This document shows, piece by piece, positions 23,924-34,579 of a stretch of 64,000 nucleotides of DNA. This stretch comes from Eupeodes corollae (lineage: Eukaryota > Arthropoda > Insecta > Diptera > Syrphidae). The number at the start of each line of letters is the position of its first letter. The stretch's first letter is position 1. The translations under genes were made by a program, and so were the position numbers. The notes beneath the pieces are model-generated. The model made no database searches and had not been told where the DNA came from. It saw nothing but the letters and a program-made list of their open reading frames with translations. Location of the stretch: positions 259,274,572 through 259,338,571 of the forward strand of contig NC_079147.1 of NCBI RefSeq assembly GCF_945859685.1. Reading direction: 5' to 3'.

Positions 23924-25322
23924 ACCTCCTTCAATAAAAGTCGTACCACTAATTTTTACCAATGAAGCCAAATACATTGCTCTGATATTTGACAAAAAAA
24001 TAAGTTGGAAACCTTTTATTCAGGAAATAGTTAAAAACGCTACAGCAGCTCTTTTTCTTTGCAAGAAAGACATAGGAAGTAAATCGGGTTTTCAACCTCG
24101 CATTACCTATCGACTATACCTATCTGTCATCCGACCAATACTTATGTACTGGGTTGCAGTATGTTGGACTGGACAGCAGAGTCTAACGCACTGTATATCT
24201 CTGCATAAGCGGGGCTTTAAGAACCACAAACTCAGCAACGTTAGACACTCTCCTCCATCTGACACCATTCGACATATACAGCTATAAGACTCAACGCCTC
24301 ATCTCAATGGACCAACAACAATGTGGGGCACTCCACCATTTTGAACCTCTTTGGTTCTATACCAAAGTACATACACTACACTATTCCAAAACCCCAATTT
24401 GAAAAAAAATATCCAGGTATACATTCCATCCAAAGATGAATGGGAAGACAAAAAACTCCTGGATGACAAATGTATCCATTTTTATACCGATGGATCCAAG
24501 ACAAATGAGGGAGTTGGCAGTGGTGTTTACTCAGAAAAGCTTAATCTAAGCATCTCATTCCGCCTCCATAGTCATTGTAGCGTCTTCCAAGCAGAAATTT
24601 TAGCGATCAAAGAGGTTCTCTCCTGGTTAAGAGAAATGCGATATCAACTCCTGATATCCGCATCTCCTCTGACAGTCAGGCAGCTATCATATCGCTTGAC
24701 GGTGTCTCAACCGAATCTCTAACGGCCCTAGATTGTCAATCGTCTCTTATGGAGATGGCGCAGCAATTTAACATTCACCTCTGTTGGGTACTGGGCCACA
24801 GAGACTTCACAGAAAATTGTAGAGCCAATGAACTCGCTAAAAATGGAACCGTCATACCTATTTCACCTGAAAGGGACAAGAAAGGTATACCGATAACTAC
24901 ATGTAAGCTTCTGCTAAAAGAAATAGCTTTCGCGATAGCAAACTCTAGGTGGTACACCTAATAGTTAATCGTTACTGTGCGGTCTTATAGGCAGACACGC
25001 AATACGACTTGGTGTAGCCTCAAATGACTTCTGCAGGAGCTGTATGGACGAAGAGAAAACAATCTCTCACCTCCTCTGCACTTGCCCCGCTCTTTCACTA
25101 AGACGCAAACTTCATCTGGGAGAATACTCTTTCGACAATCCCAGTGAACTAGCTAAAAAGGATATCGAATATCTCCTTCGCTTTATAAAAAGCTTAAAAT
25201 GGTTCGACTTGTAGAAAGTAACTCTCTAGATTCATGTGGTATCACAATGGGCCTTTTCTTTTGGCCTAAGTGTGTGGATAATGAATCCGCAGCCAATTTA
25301 CCCTATCCTTACCTAACCTAAC
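23924..25322 (+). mobile_element. Non-LTR retrotransposon 3' half with RNase H domain, inserted in family A
   Basis: A 5'-truncated insertion of 1399 bp. It encodes the RT thumb region (QPRITYRLYLSVIRPILMY, about 24090), then an RNase H domain. FYTDGSKTNEGVGSGVY at about 24480 holds the first catalytic Asp, FQAEILAIKEVLSWL at about 24590 the Glu, and SSDSQAAI (about 24665, after a frameshift) the second Asp. LCWVLGHRDFTENCRANELA follows at 24780. A C-terminal Cys-rich tail is at about 25040. It ends in CCTTACCTAACCTAAC. A 10-bp duplication of the target, CTCTAGC(G/T)TT, flanks it (23914-23923 and 25323-25332). One frameshift near 24660 and others upstream make it inactive. Confidence 0.88.
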
Positions 25323-25521
25323 CTCTAGCTTTAGTGTTTCGCGAGATATTAAGGGTTAAACAAAATGCTCACCTTTTTTTCAAAAAGGTAGTGGTAATAA
25401 AACCACTACACAATTTTCTGCATCTTTCTGCCTTGTTATCTGTATAACAAAATTTATTTGAAGTCACTATCTCTTCTAGTTCTGGAGCTTTGAACGGTAA
25501 AAAAAACGTCGGAAGTTAATA
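25323..25521 (+). repeat. Family A copy (A4), 3' part after the retrotransposon
   Basis: Resumes with CTCTAGCTTT and GAGATATTAAGGGTTAA, continues through CTGCATCTTTCTGCC, and ends with GGAAGTTAAT after a deletion of the microsatellite and terminal block. Confidence 0.8.
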
Positions 25522-25589
25522 AAACACATACAAAATATTTTTTGTTATGATTATTTTCTTTTATTATAAAGATTAAACATTAAAATTAT

Positions 25590-26190
25590 GTGTAAAACAC
25601 AACATCATTTGAATGACCACCACAGGAACTGTTGCAAGCATCGATTCCAGCGGTGTCAAAAAGCATGATCTTGGTGGCCAGTTCATATCGCCGAGACGAG
25701 AAATTACTCGGCTAAGAAAATTTCTCTTGTAATAAAGTAATATTCGCAAAAGTTATTTGGCGTGGCATGCGGCACCGTCTTGTTTGTGGATGTAATGACC
25801 TCTCTTCAATTACTTGAAGATTCTCAGAACCCCAAATACGATCATTTTGTTTATTACCATATCCACCGAATGAGAAATATGCTTCTACGCTGAAGACAAT
25901 TGTGTTTGAAAAATCGCAGTCCATCTCCTGTTGCTCAAGAACCAATTCGACGTATCTACGACGCTGTGGATGGTCGGCTGGCTTCAGTTGTTGTGTAAGC
26001 TGGACTTTATATGGATGTAGGTGTAAATCCAAATAAAAAATACGCCATAATGTGCCGTAAGACAGTCCTAATTCCTGAGAAGGACTAGAATCTACACATT
26101 CGGGTCTTCCGTAACACTTTCACTTACAGCAGCTATATTTTTAGTGGTTCGAGCGAAATGATGACGTCGGGCCTAACAACATCTATAACC
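25590..26190 (-). pseudogene. Tc1/mariner-type transposase fragment
   Basis: On the minus strand 26190-26040 holds a frameshifted HTH region (SQELGLSYGTLWRI). 26032-25712 holds LDLHLHPYKVQLTQQLKPAD, a linker QRRRYVELVLEQQ, and the start of the catalytic domain, with FSVEAYFSFGGY where the family has FSDEAHF. The catalytic Asp is thus replaced by Val. It is truncated before the other catalytic acids. Confidence 0.75.
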
Positions 26191-26629
26191 TCTAAAGCAT
26201 CTTGCACATGAGCAACGAACTACAAACTGCGAACTGTGGATGTGGTATAATGTTGAGGTTATGTTGCGCGTGAACAATTTATTCGTTGCAGTGTGGATGT
26301 TGTGTAGAACGCGAATAGAGTTTGACAGTTCGTAGCAACCACACTGCAATTCATTACTACCAAACTATTTTTACAAAATTTACCCCATTTTAAAGAACAA
26401 AATGCAAATTTTTTTATCTCAACAATAGTGTCAATTAGTTTCTTATAATTTAAATGTGTTTTTGTTTGAAATTGACTGTTGTGCGATAGTCAAGCAATCC
26501 ATTTTCGTAAATGTCAGAATTTGAACTGGAAAAAAAAGTTTAACAACTTAGTTGGGAAGATGTCGATTTTCAGCCCTATACTCGTGAAACCGTAAAATGG
26601 ATAACCAGTTATTTTATGCTTTAATTTTT
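26191..26629. other. Intergenic DNA with a short inverted repeat
   Basis: An 11-bp perfect inverted repeat, TTGCAGTGTGG at 26286-26296 and CCACACTGCAA at 26339-26349, may be the edge of a small inverted-repeat transposon. Nothing else is recognised. Confidence 0.35.
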
Positions 26630-27075
26630 TGGTGGAAAAAAACTGTCACTCCGTGTGTTCTTTGATGCATTTTGGAGGTAATATTATTTTTTGTTGCCAA
26701 AATATTCAAGATGACAGATAAATTTGTTTAGCTTTTTTTATTTATGTATACCAATATCACGTCACAATGTAAAATATAAAATTTTATTGAAGTCGCTATC
26801 AATATTGGGTGGTTCAACCAAATTTGTTACTTTTTTCAAATTGCTATAGTTTTTTAACTCCATACCTTTAACGGTTCTTAACATATGGCCAAAAAAAAAG
26901 GTTTTCGAACGTACGGACATAAGGATTTACGAATGTACCTATATCCTGTCTCGTATAAGCCCACACAAACATCTCTCTAAGAGCCTTGAGACCTTGAAAA
27001 ACCGAGAAATGTCAAAATTTTTAATTTAAAAAAAAAACTGACGATTGAAATTATTCTTCCCATGGGAAGTTTTTA
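26630..27075 (+). repeat. Family A copy (A5), diverged
   Basis: Recognised by GTCACTCCGTG and ATTTTGGAGGT blocks, an eroded microsatellite at about 26910-26940, ACCGAGAAATGTCAAAATTT, and the 3' end TTCTTCCCATGGGAAGTTTT. Confidence 0.7.
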
Positions 27076-28882
27076 ATATTTCAAATTTTTAGAGGATTTT
27101 GTTTTCTATCCTTATCTTTTTGAAATTTGATTGTGACTTAAGGTATTCGCTTATGCATGCATGTGTGTCTTTGGAATAAAAAGCATAATTAACTGTATTT
27201 TATAATCGAACTAGTTAATGAAGTTAGTACAATGGAATGATGTAGGGAAGAAAAATTTGGCCTATGTAAGGACCTCATAGTGTTTTTTTTTTTTTGTTCA
27301 TCATAATTTCTGAGTTTTTAAAGATATGTCAAACTTTTTTATAGTGTTCGAGAACGAAAAAAGATTTTGACCAAAAATGTATTAAATTTCAAAGACAATG
27401 AAAGATTTATGCTGTCAATAATTGTTTTGTAATAAAAGTAATAATCTAGTACGATAATGTTTAGAGCCAGGTATTGAAACCAGTGCAGAAGTAATGTTTC
27501 GTATGTCATTATATTTTGCATTAAATTTTAAACTTTTTCATGGTTCCTCAAATTTTAAATACCTTATCGTATTTTTGAATTGATTATTGGAATCGCTATA
27601 GATCTTTATTTGGACTACCGACAATATTATTTTCTTCAGAACAGAAAAATATTTGAAATCAAATTACTAGCAATTTAAGTATACTTTGAAATGTTGTATG
27701 TTTATTGCATACTTAAAGTCAATTGATACTTTTAATTTTCCTATACATGAATCAATATAAATCCAATGAAAAAGTTAATGAGCTTCAAAGCAATTATTTT
27801 TTGCGCATTATAATATTCAAACAAAAAATAAAATCGATGCATGAGTCAAAGATTCATAGCTTTGTATTGAGGAAGGTAAAATGTTAAGTATTTTTATACA
27901 CATAACATCTTTATACACAAATTGTGATTTTCATGTTTCGTAATATTAATTTTTTAGTTATTTAATGATATAATAATAATAAATCAAAACAATCGATTTC
28001 AAATAATTGTGAAATAGAACTAATATCAGATAGTTAATAGAAAACAATAAATTTCGATACTTTCAATTTTCTTAATTAAAAATAAAATAACTTCCTTAGA
28101 CTTTAAAAATGCAAATAACAAAGAAATAGTAGAGTAGAAGGGAAAGTATAGTTTTTCTTATGCAAGTAAAGCAAAATTAAAAAATGTATTATTCATTCTA
28201 AAACAAAATAAAACTAGAAACAGATAAAAGAGACTAAAAATTATGTGCACTTGAATTTGAATATTTCAATTGCGTTCCTTAAAATGTATAGCAAAAGTTT
28301 TTTTTTGAGAATAAAAGGTAAACAAATAGTTCGGAAATCAATGATAGTTCCAGATCGAATTCTGGTAAAGAATTGGGAAGAATTGTTGTAAAACACTATA
28401 TAGGACATCTTCACAGAATGTCTGCAATTTAATTCTAAATAAAAACTAAATGTATTTGTTATATGTTAAATATTTTTTGACAATCAGCAAATCAAAAAAA
28501 AAAAGTTTTTAACCCAAGAAGAAAAGAAAATTTTTGAAATGTTTTCTGTAGTTTTTATTTTTCATAATAAAACTTTCAATCACTTTTTTTAATTGTACTA
28601 CTATTGTTGAATATGACTCTTAAAGTTTTTAGTTACTTTAATTTTTGTTCTGAAAAGATTAGATCTTAAAAGAAGGTTATTACTAAAAATATTGATGACT
28701 ATACAAAAAAAGAACGTCAATAACTATTTTAAATTGATTCTAAGTTTGGTTAACTCTATAATCTGCGAAGTGAAACTTGTATTAAATGTTCTTCTAATAA
28801 CGTTTACAGATAAGTCACTATTCATTGTTGATTTTTCAAAAAGTGTTTTACGTACTTGACTTCATCAAAAGTCAATATAGAT
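27076..28882. other. Intergenic A+T-rich DNA
   Basis: Nothing recognisable was seen in about 1.8 kb. Confidence 0.35.
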
Positions 28883-30488
28883 TAAAAAAAGAGGCTGGGA
28901 TGCAACCCACAATGATAACTTTTCATCCCGTCGATAGATTTGTCTTGCTTAAAGTTTGTAGGTTTTCGTGGTTGGGTAAAAAAGTTGTCAGTTGAATTAT
29001 GCTTAAAAATTTTAAAATTACCAACAATATTTTTCTTATAAAGAAATAGTTTAGTTTGAAAATCTAGTTTCGGTAAATGGATTTTTAGTCGAAAACTAAT
29101 TTTTACCAATTTTAGTAGCATTTCTTAAATTTTTACAATTTGGATGAATGAAATCAATTTGAGAGATATAAAGAACATCAATTTTTACCAAGGTAGCGAA
29201 GATTTTATTTTGTTATGACCGTTGGATTTTTATAAAAAAACTAGTGAATATCGAAAACAATATTTTCTTTGAAATAAAAAAAGTTTGAAGACAATATTAT
29301 TTATTTTTGAAAAGCTATTTGAGTCGAAAGTAAATTTTTACCAAGTCTTAGTATCTTTTTTTTGTTTAGGTTTTTATTGTTTGTAAAAAAAACTGTTAAT
29401 TCGATTTTTCTAAAAACTGTTCCAAATGTTGAAAACAATATTTGCTATAAGTAAAAAATAGTTGAAAGCCATAATCTCAAATTCTTGAAAAGATATTTGA
29501 TTCGAAAATCAATCTTTAACAACTTTTGTTATTTTTTTTTTAGTTTTTAAGTTTTTTGTAAAAAAAAGTGTTAATTCGATTTTTCTAAAAATTTTTTATA
29601 ATCTTCAAAACAACATTTCTCATAAGTTAAAATTAAATGGAACCATTATTTTGAAAAGATATTTGTGTCGAAAATCATTTATTACCAACTTTTGTTAAAT
29701 TTTCTTTTAAGTTTTTATTTTTTGTAAGAAAAACTATCAATTCGATTTTTGTCAAAATTTTACTGAATGTTGAAAACAATATTTTTTAAAAGATACAATT
29801 AGTTTGAAGCCATAATCTTGAGTTTTTGTAAAGATATTTGAGTCGAAACTTAATTTTTAAAAATTTTAACTAATGTTTTTTTAAGTTTTTATTTTTTATA
29901 AAGAAAATTGTGAACTTGATTTTTCTCAAAATTTTACCAGATGTTGAAAACGTTATTTCCCGCTCAACAAAATTGTTTTGGTGATCATCTTATATTCGTA
30001 CAATTTTTGAGGTGCCACATTTTTTTCAGTTTTTTAATTTATAGCAAAATCCTATAGTTGAATTTGTTTCCAGAAATGTACGGGTTTGGTATCACGTTTC
30101 AACACATAATATAAAATTTAATTCAAGTCTTTATAGTTATTGGTTCGTGAGACATTTAGGGTTAACGAAAATTGTCAACTTTTTTTTAACTGCTATTGAA
30201 AAAAAACAACCCACTCAAAATTTTTGAGAGCCCTTTCTGCATCTTTCTGCATTATTATCTGTATAAAAAAAATTATTTGAAGTCGATATCTCTTCTGGTT
30301 CCTGAGCTATGGACGACGAAAAGAACGTCGCGATCATACGGACGTACGAACGTAAGTATACACGCCTGCACTGACATCTTTCTAAAAATCTTTTATTTCG
30401 ACTCTAGGGACCTTGAAACGTCGAGAAATGTCAAAACTTTCAATTCGACAAATCGGACCCATTACAATAACTTCCTTTGGGAAGTTAA
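28883..30488 (+). repeat. Family A element, near full-length copy (A6)
   Basis: Begins AAAAAAAGAGGCTGGGATG, carries about six core units marked by TTGAAAAGATATTTG and TTTACCAAC, a reduced GTACGGACGTACGAACGTA microsatellite (about 30337-30356), and ends AACTTCCTTTGGGAAGTTAA. It lies about 1.2 kb beyond the 3' end of CRAL-TRIO gene 3. Confidence 0.85.
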
Positions 30489-31555
30489 TAAAATTAGATA
30501 ATTATAATATTTATAATGTTCGTGCAAATTACATGCACACGAAATTTAGTCAATTGCATTTTTTGTAATCTAGTCTAATTTTCTGGGTACTAAAAATTTT
30601 AATACATACTGATAATATACACGAACGAGCTCAAAAGCTGATTATCTATTTTCTGACTCGTATCACTGATTCCCTAAGATTTTAAATTTTTTCACTTCCA
30701 GAAGTGAATTATTATGAATTAGAAATTTTTATTTTTGTTTCATAGAATAGTTCAATTATTTACTTGTAAATTAAATCTTAAAATAAGAAACATTAATTTA
30801 AAACAAACAAAAAATTATTAAAAATCTATAAAACCATGTAACATTTTTAAAACCAACCAACATTTGTAAAACGTTCTTTTTACATCATGAATTTAATCGA
30901 ATTGTTGCGTCATAAGAGGGATTGATTATTAAGCTCTTATAATATAAAAACAAAATTCAATATTAAATGCGGATATACATTTTTTAAGAAATCATTCAAT
31001 ACATGTTATAGGGAAACACCCTTGCAATGCATGATGGTATTATTTAAAAAAATTAGTAATAAGCTTTTAACAAAATCCTCACAAACCTCGGATCCACCAA
31101 TTTTTTAAAAAGTGCTCTTTTTAATAAATGTATTCTTGTATTCTATTAAATCTGAAACTAAAAGTTTTAAGTTTCCAATGTTGTTTCATTTCTGTCTTGA
31201 ACCCTTAAATCTTAAATCCCAAAAATCAGTACCTGAATTAATTAAACAAATATGCCTGAAACTCAAACAATCACTGTTATTTTAACTTTACCAACAAGAA
31301 TAATTCGCTAAATAAACAAAACAACACGTCTTTAAACTCATTCCTTACCTTGAGAAAACGAAAAATTGGTTTCTTATCTTCCATGTATACGCACAAATAT
31401 TGAAGACGTAAATGTTTCAATGATAAACCAAGTACCTTCTTTATCATATCTTAAGAGATAACCAAATTTACCAAAACCATCATTACATTGATTACATATC
31501 TTCCTTCGCAATAATACATTTTTTGAAAATTCAATTAAGAACAAAAAAAAACAAC
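30489..31555. other. Intergenic A+T-rich DNA
   Basis: No gene or repeat is recognised. Confidence 0.35.
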
Positions 31556-31647
31556 ATTTTATTATTAAAAAACTTAAACTTACAGATTGTGACAAAATGA
31601 TATTTTATTATTAAAAAATTTAAACTTAAAGATTGTGAGTAAATGAT
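31556..31647. repeat. 46-bp tandem duplication in the 3' flank of CRAL-TRIO gene 3
   Basis: Two copies with period 46 start at 31556 and 31602 (both ATTTTATTATTAAAAAA, then CAGATTGTG or AAGATTGTG). They differ at only a few positions. Each copy carries AATAAA on the minus strand (TTTATT), so the gene has duplicated polyadenylation signals, the nearer at 31604-31609. Confidence 0.7.
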
Positions 31648-31674
31648 ATAAGAACAAAGAAAAAACAAATTATG

Positions 31675-32738
31675 TTAATCACACCTAAATCTCCTAAATG
31701 AATTCCTTAATCCAAAGAAACTATTTATATTCGCAGGATTGCATTCATTATGTTTAATTTTATTTTTGATTCCAAAATTCACACCTTCTTTGAAATATTC
31801 CCGATAACTCAGGAATTTCTTCTCAGTCGATGCAATTATTTCAGCAATTGTTCCATTTTCTCCTCCATATTCTATTGGTAAATACTTTTTCGGTACATGA
31901 CTGTAAAGTGTTTCACTTTTGTCAGGATGTACAAAAATCTAAAAAATTAATTTCAATATAATTTTCACCAACAACGACACCAGTTTAGAAGATAATTACC
32001 CTTTTCGTAACCTTCTCGGGGAATATAGCCTTCAGGCCTCTGAATCCAAAATCAAACGCAGGTGGAACATTTATAAAATGTGTGCCCTTCTGTCGCATGG
32101 GATTTGCCTCATCGGCATAGACGGAACATTTCCTTAGTAAATTCGGATGAAGCTGGAAGAGATGACTAGCTCCAACATTCTGCATGTCCATAATCTCAAT
32201 GTAACCACTTATTACTGAATTGTCATCCTCTAACATCATAATTTCACCCAACATCACCCCCAGACGAAGAACATCAGCAAATTTGTAAACATTTGTGTCG
32301 TAAATTGTGGCTCGAATTATATTGATACAGGGTCCTTCACTGTCCTTCGGTATTGGCAGTTTCAATATGACTCTGAAGAAATTAAAAAAAAAAAACTGCC
32401 GATCCTTTTAGCCAAAACTTGTGGTATCAAACTTACCCCATGCGAATAATTTCCAAGAGTTTCTCATCATCAACCAATCGGTTGTTGAAAACCTCAGGTA
32501 TTCCAACTTGAAGACTGTAATATTTCTCCAATTTCTTTTTTGCCTTCTCGAGATTGAATTTGCATCCTCTCAGAAAAGCCACCAAAAACTGATCTGAAGT
32601 TCGAGCACGGATATGAGATTGCTGTTTAACCCATTCGCGTAAAATTTTTAAGTCACTTAGCAAACTGTCGGGATTTTCATTTAATTCATTTATAGACCGT
32701 TCTTGCAAATTTTCAGACAGGGGTCTTAATTCTGTCAT
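31675..32738 (-). CDS. CRAL-TRIO domain lipid-transfer protein 3 (alpha-TTP-like), 312 aa
   Basis: Coding exons are 32437-32738 (302 nt), 32000-32372 (373 nt) and 31675-31938 (264 nt), with introns of 64 and 61 bp in phases 2 and 0. The start MTELRPLSENLQE matches the paralogues. The N-terminal module has ARTSDQFLVAFLRGCK, with Ser in place of the first Asp of ARTDDQF, as in gene 4 (SRTSDQF). The lipid lobe contains MLEDDNSVISGYIEIMDMQ, and the basic pair is intact (PMRQKGTHFINVPP). FPEKVTKR precedes the last intron and YLPIEYGGENG closes the domain. The tail is odd: it ends FGLRNSFRRFRCD rather than FGL-x-GSFRKLDVD, and the spacer before it is longer and Asn-rich. Together with gene 4 it forms the most similar pair in the array, suggesting the latest duplication. 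Predicted cytosolic; ligand unknown. Confidence 0.94.
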
Positions 32739-33999
32739 AGCTTTTTACTGAATTTAATTTGAAGTAAAAAACAACAATAAATTTGCTAATTAAATTTCAC
32801 AACCGCAAAGCTTCTTACGTTTCTTAAGATCTTGAAAATCCCCGATGATTCTCACAATATCACTTCTGTATTAGATTTGGAACTGATGACGATGACGATA
32901 TGATATGAGGGAATGAATATACCTTTCGCGTGTCGTGACTTTTATGAGAATGACAACGAATAAAAAATATTCAATGTTCATTACCCTCCATCAGCTCCAC
33001 TCCAACTAACAGAATACCTCAACGTAAGTATCTATAGATAGTGATAGTCCCCCGCTATCTTTACCATTTGGTATTTTTAATTGACCGACAGTTTTGACCC
33101 TACTTTATTTTGCACTTCGATAAGACACAGTAGTTGTTGCTAAAAATGTATGACAATAAGTTTAGTAAGATTAGAAAAGACTTTTAACGTAAGCATCATT
33201 TTGGTTTTAATCTAACCGACGACGCGCGACGCGCTACGAAGACGGACGCACGCCACATTACTGTCATGTTCTATGTGTTTTGATATCAGTTAAATGGTTT
33301 TGTGTTTTATGAGGCCAAATTTAGTATAAGGCCTTGCTACCATATGGAGCGTTAAGGGTTGTGTATTTAGAGTGAGTAATAGCGTTTTGCTTTATAAGGG
33401 TTGAAGGGTATGTAGTTTATGGTAAATTAAATTAACTAAGTGTGAGACTTAACAATTGAATCAATCAAAGGGGACTCAACATTTTTGTTCTGGTAGTCTA
33501 TGTGGATGCTATAAAGATGGGAAAATAAATGTATTGTATTTTTAAAGACGAAAATTAGTTTCAAATTAAAATATTTATTTTATTAAGCTGTGACCGGGTA
33601 AAAGTTTCACAAACTTTTTGAATACTTCATCTAAAATAGTACAAAATAATGCCAGTTTTTGGGATACAAATGAAATCACATATTCTAGTATGAGGTTTCA
33701 TTTAAAATCTTCCGTTATTTTGGTAGCTGTCATTTTTAAAACTGTCAATATTTAAATTCTGACAAGTAATCCATTACAAAACTTTGATGATACGCCTTTC
33801 GCTAAAGGTAAAATTTGAGCTGTTGGAAAAAGTTAGTGATGTGTAGAATCGCAAAACAATAACAACTAAGAACATCTCTGCTGTTGCCCGTAGTGTAGAT
33901 GAAATGCCAAGTTCCTTGATTTCTCGTCCAACTTTAGAATTACAGTAGGTAATTACTATACAATTTGTAACACTATTTTTTAATCAAATATGACACAAC
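32739..33999. other. 5' flank of CRAL-TRIO gene 3 and intergenic DNA
   Basis: Holds a core promoter at 32911-32946, GATA motifs at 33029-33046 and 33119-33124, and a short G+C-richer patch (ACGACGCGCGACGCG) at about 33219-33234. No other gene is seen. Confidence 0.4.
32911..32946 (-). promoter_or_regulatory. TATA plus initiator, CRAL-TRIO gene 3
   Basis: On the minus strand CATAAAAG (32946-32939) starts 32 bp upstream of the A of a perfect insect initiator TCATTC (32916-32911, +1 at 32914). The spacing is right for a TATA/Inr promoter and gives a 176-nt 5' UTR without a predicted intron. Confidence 0.45.
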
Positions 34000-34025
34000 G
34001 ATGTTGGTGTCGGGAAATATTGTCG

Positions 34026-34175
34026 AGTGAAATAAGACCAACTTTAAAACATTGGCATTTTTGCACTTTACAAAAGTGAAATAAAACCAATTTTCAAGAG
34101 TTGGTCATATTGCACTTTAACGAAGTGATATAAGGCTAAATTATATTGAAAAATAAGACCAACTTATTTTTACAG
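34026..34175. repeat. 49-bp tandem units, each an imperfect hairpin
   Basis: Units start with AGTGAAATAA at 34026 and 34075 and AGTGATATAA at 34124, exactly 49 bp apart. Within a unit AGTGAAATAAGACCAA is mirrored by TTGGCATTTTTGCACT, so each unit can fold on itself. Confidence 0.7.
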
Positions 34176-34579
34176 TGTGACCTGCATGGGCACACTCTAG
34201 GATTTGGGGAGTTGCGAGGTTTAACGCATGCAAAGTTTGTTTGCATTAATGGCAAAACATATTGCTGGTATCCATTTCGTGAAATTTGGTCATATTTGGT
34301 CGGATAAGGGTCATTATACCAAATTTATGGTCTTGTGATTCAGTATGAAAAAATTTTATCTTTTATCAACATGTTTTATGTTTTTTTTCTTACTATCAGA
34401 TGACAAGGCAATAATTTTACCGATTTATATATTTAATCATTAATGAACATTCTTTGTAGAAAAGATAAGAAAATTAACATCTGGTAACTACTGTTTTACT
34501 TTATAAGTAAGATTTTGTTGTGATAATTTGTACTTGCTACATATAGGAACTACGAAATATGTGTATGGCAAGTTTTGCA

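Noticed and set aside
25305..25325. CCTAACCTAACCT resembling insect telomere repeats (TTAGG)n
   Set aside because: Only two to three units; the same tail recurs at 12133-12150 attached to the same RNase H-bearing retrotransposon, so it is the element's 3' tail.
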